A DNA stretch of 64,000 nucleotides. It comes from Methylobacterium sp. J-090. Its GTDB lineage: Bacteria > Pseudomonadota > Alphaproteobacteria > Rhizobiales > Beijerinckiaceae. The position numbers and the translations under genes were made by a program. Location: NCBI RefSeq assembly GCF_022829345.1, contig NZ_JAKSXV010000082.1, positions 124,001 to 188,000 on the forward strand, written 5' to 3'. Under the pieces are notes generated by a model, which searched no databases, was not told the origin of the DNA, and worked only from the letters and a program-made list of their open reading frames with translations. Position 1 is the first letter of the stretch, and each line of letters begins with the position of its first letter. Below, in pieces: positions 1 to 8,069 of this stretch.

Positions 1-644
1 CGGGAAGCGACGTCACGGCCGAGAACATCACCCTAGGGTTGCCCGACGGCCGCGAGATCGTGAGCGCCGACCGCTTCACCCTGACGCGCGGCGGCGCCAC
101 CCTGGTCACGGGTCCGTCGGGCTCGGGCAAGTCGACCCTGTTCCGGGCCATCGCCGGCATTTGGCCGTTCGGCAAGGGGCGGATCGCGGTGCCGCCGGGC
201 CAGTCGGCCCTGGTGCTGCCGCAGCGGCCCTACATTCCCCTCGGCACCCTGCGCGGAGCCGTGGTCTATCCGGCCACCACCGACCAGTTCTCGGACGACG
301 CGATCCGCGAGGCCCTGGTGGCGGCGCAACTGCCGCAGCTCACTGAGCGTCTCGACGAGGTCGATGCCTGGGATCAGCGCCTGTCGGGCGGTGAGCAGCA
401 ACGCCTCGCCATCGCCCGCGCGGTGCTGGCCAAGCCGCAATGGCTGTTCCTCGACGAATCCACCGCGGCCCTCGACGAGCCGAGCGAGGCCGACCTCTAC
501 CGGATGCTGCGGGAGCGCCTGCCCGAGACCACCATCGTCTCCATCGGCCACCGTTCGACCCTGCATGCGCTGCACGACCGACGCATCGACATGAAGGCCG
601 GCGCCGACGGCCGGTTCGTGCCGAGTCCGGTGACCACCGGATAG
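1..644 (+). CDS. ABC transporter ATP-binding domain, C-terminal part (SbmA/BacA-YddA type), cut by window edge
   Basis: This is the C-terminal nucleotide-binding part of an exporter half-transporter. The frame stays open to base 3, so the membrane domain lies outside the window. A Walker A motif (GPSGSGKST), a signature (LSGGEQQR) and a Walker B with catalytic Glu (WLFLDEST) are all visible, so the ATPase looks intact. The stretch between Walker A and signature, with LPQRPYIPLGTLR, is characteristic of the YddA/ABCD branch, whose membrane domain is SbmA/BacA-like and which takes up or moves peptides and very-long-chain acyl compounds. A BclA-like role is possible but cannot be judged without the membrane part. 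It converges on lrgB, leaving only about 7 bases between the stop codons. Confidence 0.85.
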   Translation, partial: GSDVTAENITLGLPDGREIVSADRFTLTRGGATLVTGPSGSGKSTLFRAIAGIWPFGKGRIAVPPGQSALVLPQRPYIPLGTLRGAVVYPATTDQFSDDAIREALVAAQLPQLTERLDEVDAWDQRLSGGEQQRLAIARAVLAKPQWLFLDESTAALDEPSEADLYRMLRERLPETTIVSIGHRSTLHALHDRRIDMKAGADGRFVPSPVTTG

Positions 645-651
645 AGCGGAC

Positions 652-1368
652 CTATCGCAGAAAACTCACGGCGATGGGGGCGAGCATCGCCGTGAGGAAG
701 GCGTTGAGCCCCAGCGCGATGCCGGCGAAGGCGCCCGCCACCACATCGACCTGGAAGGCGCGGGCCGTGCCGACCCCGTGGGCGGCGAGGCCGGCGGCGA
801 AACCCCGCGCCCGCATGTCGCGGATGCGCAGGGCGTTCATGAGCGGCGTGACCAGGATGCCCCCGGTCATGCCCGTGAGCATGACGAGGACGGCGGCGAG
901 CGTCGGGTCTCCGCCCAGGGTCTGGGCGATGCCCATGGCGACGCCCGTGGTGACGGATTTCGGCGCCAGGGACACGATCACCGCGCGCGGCACCCCGAGG
1001 AGGTGGCCGAGGGTGAGGGCCGAGGACAGGGCGACCACGGAGCCGACGAGGAGCGCCGCCAGCATCGGCGCGAGCGCGCGCAGGACCGTGGCGCGGTGCT
1101 CGTAGAGCGGGAATGCCAGGGCCACGGTGGCGGGCCCGAGGAGAAAGTGCACGAACTGCGCGCCCTCGAAATAGGTGGCGTAGGGTGTGTGCGTCACCTC
1201 CAGCACCGCGGCCGTGAGGGCGATGGCGACCAGCACCGGGTTGGCCAGGGGATGCCGGTTCGTCGCCGTGGCGATCCGGTCGGCGACCACGTAGGCCACC
1301 AGGGTCACGGTGAGCCACAGGAGCGGGGTCCGGGACAGGTAGACCCACACGGCGAAATCGCCGGTCAC
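652..1368 (-). CDS. lrgB: LrgB/CidB family inner-membrane protein
   Basis: A polytopic membrane protein of about 238 residues, the usual LrgB length, dominated by hydrophobic helices. In other bacteria LrgB/CidB works with the small holin-like LrgA/CidA protein to control murein hydrolase activity, cell lysis or export of pyruvate-type metabolites. I chose the GTG at 1368 because it overlaps the stop of the upstream cidA gene in a GTGA arrangement and has a purine-rich GGGGAGGGG just before it. An ATG at 1392 is open in frame but has no ribosome site. It is the last gene of the terB-cidA-lrgB operon. The family assignment is secure, the physiological role inferred. Confidence 0.88.
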   Translation of the reverse strand: MTGDFAVWVYLSRTPLLWLTVTLVAYVVADRIATATNRHPLANPVLVAIALTAAVLEVTHTPYATYFEGAQFVHFLLGPATVALAFPLYEHRATVLRALAPMLAALLVGSVVALSSALTLGHLLGVPRAVIVSLAPKSVTTGVAMGIAQTLGGDPTLAAVLVMLTGMTGGILVTPLMNALRIRDMRARGFAAGLAAHGVGTARAFQVDVVAGAFAGIALGLNAFLTAMLAPIAVSFLR

Positions 1369-1760
1369 GCCCCCTCCCCAGACCGCATCCAACGCGACAC
1401 CCAGACGAAGGTGAGGGCCGTGGCGGCGAGCGTCGTCAGGGTGGAGACCACGACGATGACGGCGAGGGCCGCCCCGTGCACGGCGAGCACGTCGAGGCGC
1501 CCGACGATGCCGGCCCCCGCCGGGACGAACATCAGGGAGAGGTTGGCGAGAAGTCCGCGCCCGGCACCCTCGAGCTGCCCGTCGACGAGGGGTGGCGGCA
1601 GGAGGCGGGCGGCGACGCGGGCGTAGCGGTCGCGGACGACGAGGAACACCAGCAGCAGGGCCATGCCGATGACGGGGCCGGGCACCGGCACTCCGGTGGC
1701 GCGGGCCAGCGCCTCGCCGAGGAGCTGGGCGGCGAGGATCAGGGTCAGGCCGACGATCAT
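1365..1760 (-). CDS. cidA: CidA/LrgA family holin-like protein
   Basis: A 131-residue protein with four hydrophobic segments and the family-typical N-terminal half (MIVGLTLILAAQLLGEAL, then PVPGPVIGM). It is the small holin-like partner of the LrgB protein encoded immediately downstream. It overlaps that gene by 4 bases and is itself overlapped by 4 bases by the upstream terB-like gene, so the three are one translationally coupled operon. In Staphylococcus such pairs modulate autolysis. In Gram-negative bacteria they have been linked to pyruvate handling and programmed lysis. Which applies here cannot be told from sequence. Confidence 0.9.
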   Translation of the reverse strand: MIVGLTLILAAQLLGEALARATGVPVPGPVIGMALLLVFLVVRDRYARVAARLLPPPLVDGQLEGAGRGLLANLSLMFVPAGAGIVGRLDVLAVHGAALAVIVVVSTLTTLAATALTFVWVSRWMRSGEGA

Positions 1761-2239
1761 GCGCCGCGCCCTAACGGCTCAGCCGCGAGGGGATCTCCGG
1801 CGCGGGCCCTGGCGATGCCGGCCTCGTCGAAACCGAGCAATCCGCCGAGGCGCCAGACCAGGGCCTCCTCGAACTCGTGGACCTCGCCATCGGCCCCGGC
1901 CACGGACCAGGCCATGGCGAGCAGCCGCGCCTTCTGGTCGTGCCCGGCCTCGTGCCCGATCATCTCGACGAGGGCCGCCATGTCCCGGGTCTGCGCGTCG
2001 AAGGCGGCGGCGCGCGCGATCAGGGCCTGCGCCTCGCCCCGGGTTTCGGCGAAGCGCCCCTCGACGAGGCGGGCGAGGCGCTCGGTTTCCTCCGGCGCCA
2101 GGATGCCGTCGGCGCGGGCGACGTGGACGAGGAGCGCGATGGCCGCGAGCCGCTCGTCGGCTCCCACCGCGGCGTCGGCGGGCTGCCCGAGCCCGAAGGC
2201 ATCGGCGGCATAGGCGCGCAGGCGGGCGATGAGCGACAT
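1757..2239 (-). CDS. TerB-like (tellurite resistance B) domain protein
   Basis: A soluble, all-helical protein of about 160 residues. The paired acidic segments HVARADGILAPEE and AWSVAGADGEVHEFEE are the repeated EF-hand-like halves of the TerB fold, which binds metal in tellurite resistance proteins. I chose ATG 2239 because a GAGGAT ribosome site precedes it. A GTG at 2263 in the same frame would add eight residues. It heads an operon with cidA and lrgB, with overlapping stop and start codons. TerB proteins are thought to act at the membrane in stress complexes, which suits its membrane-protein neighbours. The exact role is unknown. Confidence 0.8.
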   Translation of the reverse strand: MSLIARLRAYAADAFGLGQPADAAVGADERLAAIALLVHVARADGILAPEETERLARLVEGRFAETRGEAQALIARAAAFDAQTRDMAALVEMIGHEAGHDQKARLLAMAWSVAGADGEVHEFEEALVWRLGGLLGFDEAGIARARAGDPLAAEPLGRGA

Positions 2240-2456
2240 GACGATCCTCGAATGACGCTTCACCCTTCGAGGCCGCCCCGGCCCCCGTCAAGCAACGCGG
2301 CCCGCCCCGCCCCACGATGCGTCCCCACCGTGGCCCCGCTGCATCGCACCGGCGCCGCGCGCGCCCGGCGCAACGGGGCGTCTTGCCATTCCGGGACCAG
2401 CCGGATATGACCCCTCCAACGACGCCGCGCCGACCTCGAGGTCCGCACCGCCTCGT

Positions 2457-2532
2457 GCCGCAATAGCTCAGCTGGTAGAGCACCTCATTCGTAATGAGGG
2501 GGTCGGGGGTTCGAATCCCTCTTGCGGCACCA
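2457..2532 (+). tRNA. tRNA-Thr (CGT anticodon)
   Basis: A 76-nt cloverleaf with a 7-bp acceptor stem GCCGCAA/TTGCGGC, an encoded CCA end, D-loop sequence AGCTCAGCTGGTAGAGC, and T-arm GGGGGTTCGAATCCCTC. The anticodon stem CCTCA/TGAGG encloses loop TTCGTAA, giving anticodon CGT at 2490-2492, which reads ACG threonine codons. It forms the left boundary of the AT-richer glycan patch that follows. Confidence 0.97.
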
Positions 2533-2959
2533 CCGATCCCCCACTGTAGCGCCCGCTCGGAAACGCCGGCTCGCCGATCAGTTCGGAGAGGCGACCGCGT
2601 ACCTCGACCTCGAAACCCTGGGTGGACAGTCACGGTCTCGATCAAGGCATGGAACGCAACGACGAGCGTTTGTCTCGCTTTGCTCGGTCACCGGTTAGCG
2701 CCGGATCGTGCACAGGTGGCTAGGGGCCGCTGTAGACAAAGCTTGCGACGGCAGACGGGTCGCCCACTTGCGGCGGCCGCCGTGCTTCTTTCCGTTCTGG
2801 TGATCGGTGCAGGCCTTGACGTTCTTGTGATAAAAGCTCTGTCGTCGTTCGGCTTAAAGAGTGACGTCAACGGTGATCACGTGGTTGGTCATGCGGATTC
2901 CCTGTCCGTAACGGTTTAGCCAACCCCACCGCCCCCGGGGAAACCACCCGAGTTTTCGG
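2533..2959 (+). other. Intergenic region without a supported gene
   Basis: The 427 bases between tRNA-Thr and the first methyltransferase hold no convincing reading frame. The open frames here either run through the tRNA or have non-protein-like composition. The region carries no clear intrinsic terminator. A TTGACG box near 2816 could be a promoter element for the downstream gene, but no matching -10 box is evident. Confidence 0.4.
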
Positions 2960-3718
2960 TTGCGCTGGCGGGTTGGCCGATTTCTAAGGAGTCCTCAGGC
3001 ATCCTTGGAGGCGGCGTTGGACCAGTACGATCACAAGGGAATCACCCACTACCAGCTGTTGGATAAGTTCCACCGTGAGTTGGGGCCGCGGACCTACTTC
3101 GAGGTTGGCACCCTCCAGGGTGGGACCCTTAGCCTCTCGCGATGCCGGACGGTGTGTGTCGATCCTGCTTTCCAGATCAAGGAGAGTCCGACTGGCGAGC
3201 GTGAGGCGACGATGCTGTTCCAGAAGACCAGCGATCGGTTCTTCCAGGATCACAACGTGACGGCTTTGCTCGGCGGCCCGGTGGAGCTTGCGTTCCTTGA
3301 CGGCCTTCATGAAGCCGAAACGCTGCTCCGCGACTTCATCAACATCGAAAAGCACTGCAAGCCTAATTCGGTCGTCTGCCTCCATGACTGCGTGCCGATG
3401 GACGTCGGCCAGACCGTTCGGGCGATCAACGGCGGACTATGGACCGGTGATGTCTGGAAAGTGCTGCCGATCCTCAAGGAGTTCCGGCCCGACATCGATA
3501 TCCACATTTTCGATGCGTATCCGACCGGGCTAGTTTGCTGCACGAACCTCGACCCAGCGAACGACGCGCTCGAAAAGAACTACAGCGCCATCTGGCGCAA
3601 ATGGGCGAAGACGGAACTCGGTGAATACGGCTTCGGCAGGTTCATCGAGGAGTGCAACATCCTCCCGACATCAACCGTTTCGACCGCGGAAGATTTGCGG
3701 CGATACTTCTGGCTGTAA
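2960..3718 (+). CDS. Class I SAM-dependent methyltransferase (Methyltransf_24-like)
   Basis: About 250 residues. A nucleotide-binding motif YFEVGTLQGGTLSL lies near residue 50. Later come the acidic VCVDPAF, FLDGLHEAETLLRDF and VCLHDCVPMD, the layout of small Rossmann methyltransferases linked to glycan and sugar modification. The start is uncertain. The frame opens with TTG at 2960; another TTG lies at 3005, 13 bases after an AAGGAG at 2986-2991, which is rather far. A strong intrinsic terminator at 3746-3770 follows, so the gene ends its own transcript. Its neighbours are another methyltransferase and a GT61 glycosyltransferase, pointing to surface polysaccharide or glycoprotein decoration. 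The substrate is unknown. Confidence 0.72.
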   Translation: MRWRVGRFLRSPQASLEAALDQYDHKGITHYQLLDKFHRELGPRTYFEVGTLQGGTLSLSRCRTVCVDPAFQIKESPTGEREATMLFQKTSDRFFQDHNVTALLGGPVELAFLDGLHEAETLLRDFINIEKHCKPNSVVCLHDCVPMDVGQTVRAINGGLWTGDVWKVLPILKEFRPDIDIHIFDAYPTGLVCCTNLDPANDALEKNYSAIWRKWAKTELGEYGFGRFIEECNILPTSTVSTAEDLRRYFWL

Positions 3719-3745
3719 TCCTTCAGCCAGCATCATTGACGATCT

Positions 3746-3770
3746 AAGCCGCCTTCCGTGCGGCTTTTTT
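3746..3770 (+). terminator. Intrinsic terminator after methyltransferase gene
   Basis: Stem AAGCCGC (3746-3752) pairs with GCGGCTT (3760-3766) around a 7-nt loop and runs into six T residues at 3765-3770, about 28 bases after the stop codon of the preceding gene. Confidence 0.85.
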
Positions 3771-3888
3771 CCATGGCCTGAACCAGCCATAGATCGCGAT
3801 ACCTCGCGGTCCAACGGGCCATCGACAGCCTCCGCACCGCGTCGCCGATCTTCATGGCGCGGCTGCTGCCGATACTGGCTTGGCGTGT

Positions 3889-4971
3889 CTACGCGGCCTG
3901 GATTGATATTTGCAGGCCGTAGAGGTTTCCGCCGTTCTTGTCTTCGAACCTTTCTCCATCGTCAACTCTGACGACCTCGCTGCAGCCGTCAAATAGGCAC
4001 AGCGCCTCGGCCCTGAACTGATGCCGAAGGTCTGCACGAACTCGCACGGCAATCCCTACGAAGGTAATCATCTCGCTACGTGAGCCGATGAACTCGCCTT
4101 CAGCAAACCAGTCCGTCCACTGTCCGTCCGAAATTTTAGCACAATACTCAAGATATCTACCCGGAGATATAATCTCAAAGCCTTGAATGGGATAGAAAGC
4201 CCCTAAATTGACGTAGCCTTCCGGAGAATATACGTCCCCGCTGTTTCTTGCGTGGGCATATATCGATGCCTGAACTCCGGCGGTCGACGTTACAGGAGCT
4301 ATTTGGTTATTAATTGTCTCGGTTCGGACTGCTGGTCTGAGCTTTTTCTTGATAAGGCATGCTCTTTTAGCGAACGCAATTAGATCAATGCTTCTGCCGT
4401 ACGTTCTTAGGAAGGCATCCTCTTCCGTGTCGATGCTGACTTCCTCATCCCCGACCCTGAAATCCACCAGCTTTTTGACGTACTCCACAAAGGATATTGA
4501 GGCTACGCCCCTGTAGTGGGAGTATCTGTCGCCGAAATTCGTTTGAAGATCTTCCGCAATGTAATAGCCGCCATCTTTAACGAACGGAAAGAGCGTTCGC
4601 AGGCTGGTGATCTGGTGCTCCCACATATGAGAGCCATCCTCAATCACAACATCGAACGGGCCGTATTTCGCGCCAAGGCGAACCAGATCTTCCAAGTTGG
4701 ATTGATCGACAATCTCAATGCTGGTTCGGCCGCCTTCAAACCTCTTCGATGCTGGAACTATATCGGCGCCAACAATATCCGCGTCCGGAAAGTAGGCCTC
4801 CCAGACCTTGAGAGATTTCCCGTTTAAAACTCCAATTTCCAGAAGTTTGATTTTGCGATTTCGCAGAGGAGAAATAAACCCGTCGTAGAAATTCAGAAAG
4901 TTGTGGTCGATTGACGATTTGTCAGTTCTGAAATGTACGCCGATTTCATCCAGGTTTTTAATCGAAAACAT
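3889..4971 (-). CDS. SAM-dependent sugar O-methyltransferase-like protein with unusual C-terminal domain
   Basis: About 360 residues. The first 200 form a Rossmann methyltransferase: KIKLLEIGVLNGKSLKVW (SAM loop), DADIVGADIVPASKRF, then FDVVIEDGSHMWEHQ, a pattern shared with macrocin and tetracenomycin-sugar O-methyltransferases, which use a metal bound by Asp and His. The last 90 residues are separate and beta-rich, with a WTDWFAEGEFIG segment followed by DDGERFEDKNGGNLYGLQI, resembling two copies of the ChW (clostridial hydrophobic W) repeat. The ATG at 4971 begins the recognisable domain and is preceded by AAAAGG; the frame is open to 5127 but without homology-like sequence. Base composition is clearly AT-richer than the backbone, suggesting transfer. 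Confidence 0.75.
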   Translation of the reverse strand: MFSIKNLDEIGVHFRTDKSSIDHNFLNFYDGFISPLRNRKIKLLEIGVLNGKSLKVWEAYFPDADIVGADIVPASKRFEGGRTSIEIVDQSNLEDLVRLGAKYGPFDVVIEDGSHMWEHQITSLRTLFPFVKDGGYYIAEDLQTNFGDRYSHYRGVASISFVEYVKKLVDFRVGDEEVSIDTEEDAFLRTYGRSIDLIAFAKRACLIKKKLRPAVRTETINNQIAPVTSTAGVQASIYAHARNSGDVYSPEGYVNLGAFYPIQGFEIISPGRYLEYCAKISDGQWTDWFAEGEFIGSRSEMITFVGIAVRVRADLRHQFRAEALCLFDGCSEVVRVDDGERFEDKNGGNLYGLQISIQAA

Positions 4972-5492
4972 GACCCAAGACCTTTTCCGATAGCAACTTC
5001 TCAAAATTTGCGGCGAGCGCTCGGCCCAATCGTACGGGCACGACGAAGCCAGATCCGCAACCCCCTGAAGCGCGGTTGGAACGTACCGGCCAATAGGTCG
5101 CCTGGCTACCGCCAGGACGGCGATCAAACCCCGATCAAGCGGCGACCCGATCCCAACCCATTGATCCTGCTGAATTCGCCTGACCGCTTCCGATCGAAAA
5201 CTAAAAACCGATCAAGTCCCGGCCTCAACGCTCTGGCAATGACCACGTCCGTCGACGCGAGCGCAGCAATTGGCTGCAACGGATTGGATCGGCGACTCGC
5301 TGAGTGGGCGTAGCCGGCTTGCCGCTTTAATGCTGTTAGATCTCACGTTCGTTGTCATCGAAAAGGTTCCGCAGGCGCTCGGTTTTGGGATCTGCGGAGC
5401 TAGTATTATTAAGGCATACGATTTTATTCAGAATTCCGAAATTTAATATCTTAGTCTGCTAAAAATATCAGCAGTTGATGTTGCGCTTACTG
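4972..5492. other. AT-rich intergenic region
   Basis: About 520 bases between the methyltransferase and the GT61 gene, both on the minus strand. No convincing gene. The part from 5330 to 5490 is strongly AT-rich for this genome and contains a small inverted repeat CTGCT (5456-5460) and AGCAG (5470-5474). It lies downstream of the GT61 gene and upstream of the methyltransferase gene, so it may hold the latter's promoter. Confidence 0.4.
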
Positions 5493-7679
5493 CTAAGTCG
5501 AACGGTACTGGGGATACCGTTGAAAGAAATCGGCGGCATCGTAGAGATTTGTTCCTAGTTGCACTTTATCCCCAACCCAAACAGGCCAACCCTGAAAATC
5601 GAAGTTTGAGCGGTTTAAGCGCCACGCTTCGATCATCCCTGCAACCCTCTGTTGGTTTTGTTCGAACTCGTTAGGGTGACCCGGCTCTCGGAGCGCTGGG
5701 GCATCGAATGGGATGCGGTACGCCTTATGCAGGAGGTATGGCTCGAAGCCGGCCATGTCGCCTATCCACGAGAACCCTCCTTCGAAGAAATATCTCGATA
5801 TGCCTGTTCCATCGAGGAGATTTCGTTCGAAAAAGCTGCTGTCCACGCTTGCTAGAAAGTTCCGGAGCGCGATACCGGTGATGCCAAAAAAAGTATTAGT
5901 CGATATATACCCAATTGGTGAGTAACGTGTTGGAAACAATCTCTTGAGATAGGCAACTACTTCTGTATTAGGGCCGGCCGCTGGCATAGGCAAAGCGGGA
6001 AACGCTCCGTATTGCATTGGATCGCAATTCGTTTCGATCTCGTTCCGCCGAGACCAAAAATCGCGCTCAATGACCCATCGTAGAAGCTCCGCTTCCTCAT
6101 ATTTCTTATGGCTGGCTCCCTTTGTGTGGCCGAACCAATAGTAGTCGTGTTTAGCCCGCGTCGCACGCAATGTTCGTAAAACTGCCTGAAAACCCGCAAC
6201 ATCTGAATTGACAGTGAGCCTCTGGGGAACCTCGCAAACAACAATGTCGAGTTCAGACTGCGCCAGCATTATCCGCCACCGCTCGCATGACCCTGTATTG
6301 ATCCCAACATAGACCGTGCAGTCGGCGAAATTACGACTAAGCATATCTAAGTAATATTCACCGATCGCCAGGCCAACATCAGTGTCTGGCACATACGACG
6401 ACAACAAGACGGCATGACGCGTATTAGATGGTGATTGCGAATATTTAGTCCGTATCTGATTTTTCTCGTGGTCGGATTGAATAGCTAAGGAGTATGGCCC
6501 CACTTGGGAGGCATCCCCTCGGACAATTTGCTCTTGTGTAACAGGTATGCCGGCCGATTTTTTTGCTGCCTTTAGGGCGATGCATAGACGAGTGAGGTCT
6601 ATTTCGCGCTCGGTTCGCGGCCCGTCCGCTTCCGGGGAGCAGAGAACCGTGATTTGCTGGCCTCGTAGCGCGGTGATGGACACCTGCACCTGGTTCGCCG
6701 GGTTCAGACAGACCACGGCGGTTCCTGCCGGGCTAAATATGGCGTTGTGGAGCCCTGACCCATCTTCGCCGGCAATCACTCGTGCCTGCGAGAAGAGTGC
6801 AATCTGATCGCTCCATGGTAGCTCTTCTGGGCTCACGACAGTGAAACCCAAATCTTTAACAAGTTCGAGCACCTGTTCTTCATTTGAAATTGACCGCACG
6901 TAGCTAGTGCTTACGCCGCGAAACTTCCTACGAGTCACGTAAATTAATTGAGGTGATTTCGTTCGTGTCTCCATTGCAGAAATCACTTTAGGATGACTGA
7001 GTAGCCAATCCACAAACTCATTCATTATCGAATGGAAAAAGTGATCGTTATGGGGAACCGAAGGAATCACCGCAGTTTCGAGGAGCAAGTTTTCTCTATC
7101 GAGATCGAAGTTGACTGATGTCGAAATTCCAAAGTATTCACGTATAATCTCGACGGCAAATCGAGGTGTACCGTTCGGTATGATGAAATTGGCCGCTCTA
7201 TTCACGCCATAGATTTCAATAGCGATCCAAAGCCTCGGGAGTATGTCGAGCAGCCAATGTCCATAAATCTGGTAGGCGTTAGAGACGAAGGCAACCGAGA
7301 GGCCTTCCACCTTTCTCACAGGAAGGTCAGCATTGAGCTGTGGCTGCTGCCCACGGTCCACGTCGTGGCGAACGTACGATGGGATTAGGTCAGGTTCATC
7401 GACCAGTCTGCCATCCAGGTAAGCGAAGGCGAGCCCTCGCACCTCGCAGTTGCGCAGAAGGTAGACGCCGACGGAACTGATCGTGGGAGTCATCCCCGCG
7501 AACCCCCCGAACATTCCCTCTTGATCGGGTCCGCCGGCAAACCGACGCAAATCTGCAGGCCTCGTCGGGGCTGCTGCCCTCAGCCCCACCTTGACGGCGC
7601 GACGTTCGTCAGACGGCTGTTCGCTCCAGCGTACCGCCTCGATCGCGGGGATCGCACCGTAACGGTCGGGCTTCGTCAT
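5493..7679 (-). CDS. Two-domain protein with N-terminal GT61 glycosyltransferase
   Basis: About 728 residues. Residues near 60 to 390 look like a family 61 glycosyltransferase (DUF563): IYGHWLLDILPRLW, then a nucleotide-sugar type half with NEEQVLELVKDLGFTVVSPE, QIALFSQARVIAGEDGSGL and NAIFSPAGTAVVCLNP. From about residue 420 a second, separate domain of some 300 residues begins (AVLLSSYVPDTDVG) with conserved-looking YYWFGHTKGASHKKY and YFFEGGFSWIGDMAG. I do not recognise it; it may be another glycan-modifying domain. GTG 7682 and ATG 7679 are adjacent; I took the ATG. The gene is AT-rich compared with the backbone. It sits with two methyltransferases, suggesting surface glycan assembly. Confidence 0.72.
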   Translation of the reverse strand: MTKPDRYGAIPAIEAVRWSEQPSDERRAVKVGLRAAAPTRPADLRRFAGGPDQEGMFGGFAGMTPTISSVGVYLLRNCEVRGLAFAYLDGRLVDEPDLIPSYVRHDVDRGQQPQLNADLPVRKVEGLSVAFVSNAYQIYGHWLLDILPRLWIAIEIYGVNRAANFIIPNGTPRFAVEIIREYFGISTSVNFDLDRENLLLETAVIPSVPHNDHFFHSIMNEFVDWLLSHPKVISAMETRTKSPQLIYVTRRKFRGVSTSYVRSISNEEQVLELVKDLGFTVVSPEELPWSDQIALFSQARVIAGEDGSGLHNAIFSPAGTAVVCLNPANQVQVSITALRGQQITVLCSPEADGPRTEREIDLTRLCIALKAAKKSAGIPVTQEQIVRGDASQVGPYSLAIQSDHEKNQIRTKYSQSPSNTRHAVLLSSYVPDTDVGLAIGEYYLDMLSRNFADCTVYVGINTGSCERWRIMLAQSELDIVVCEVPQRLTVNSDVAGFQAVLRTLRATRAKHDYYWFGHTKGASHKKYEEAELLRWVIERDFWSRRNEIETNCDPMQYGAFPALPMPAAGPNTEVVAYLKRLFPTRYSPIGYISTNTFFGITGIALRNFLASVDSSFFERNLLDGTGISRYFFEGGFSWIGDMAGFEPYLLHKAYRIPFDAPALREPGHPNEFEQNQQRVAGMIEAWRLNRSNFDFQGWPVWVGDKVQLGTNLYDAADFFQRYPQYRST

Positions 7680-8069
7680 CACTCTGGACCGCTCGTGCTG
7701 AGATCGGATGCGGCGCGAACCTAGCGGCCTGGTCTCGATTTGAAAACGGGGCAGCTGCGCGATCGCCGGCCCCCCCCTCCGCTCCGCTCATTCTTGAGCG
7801 CGACCCGAAACCTTCAGACCCACCACCACGGAGTCGATCATGACCACGTCCCCCGACGCGGACGCCTTCGCGCGCCTGCGAGCGGCCGTCTCTGCACGCC
7901 TGAAGGCCACCGCTGGGCCCGTTTTGGGTCCCCACGCTTGGTTCAACCGCTTCCCCGGTCTGCCTATCCACTAGAAGCGGCAGGCCGATATCAATGAAGC
8001 TTTTAGAAATTTTACCTTTAAATTCTTTTCTTCTAATCAAATTTAACGGTTCAATTAGGCGCTCGAAAG
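7680..8069. other. Intergenic region, AT-rich on its right side
   Basis: About 390 bases between the metalloprotease gene and the GT61 gene, both on the minus strand. Bases 7990-8060 are very AT-rich and could carry the promoter of the GT61 gene. One short plus-strand reading frame is listed separately. Nothing else is supported. Confidence 0.4.
7840..7974 (+). CDS. Possible 44-residue protein or gene remnant
   Basis: An ATG at 7840 with a GGAG ribosome site 6 to 9 bases upstream opens a 44-codon frame (MTTSPDADAFARLRAAVSAR and on to a TAG at 7972). Its composition is typical of coding sequence in this genome: an amphipathic basic helix followed by a proline- and aromatic-rich tail. It lies alone between minus-strand genes at the edge of the AT-rich patch. 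I do not recognise it. It could be a small genuine protein or the truncated start of a lost gene. Confidence 0.3.
   Translation: MTTSPDADAFARLRAAVSARLKATAGPVLGPHAWFNRFPGLPIH

Noticed and set aside
5237..5313. Short frame starting MTTSVDAS, similar at its start to the 44-residue frame at 7840
   Set aside because: Similarity is limited to about seven codons and the frame has 24 codons only, with no ribosome site.
2457..8069. Integrated element at tRNA-Thr with att sites
   Set aside because: No integrase and no second copy of the tRNA 3' end is found in the window; only composition suggests transfer.
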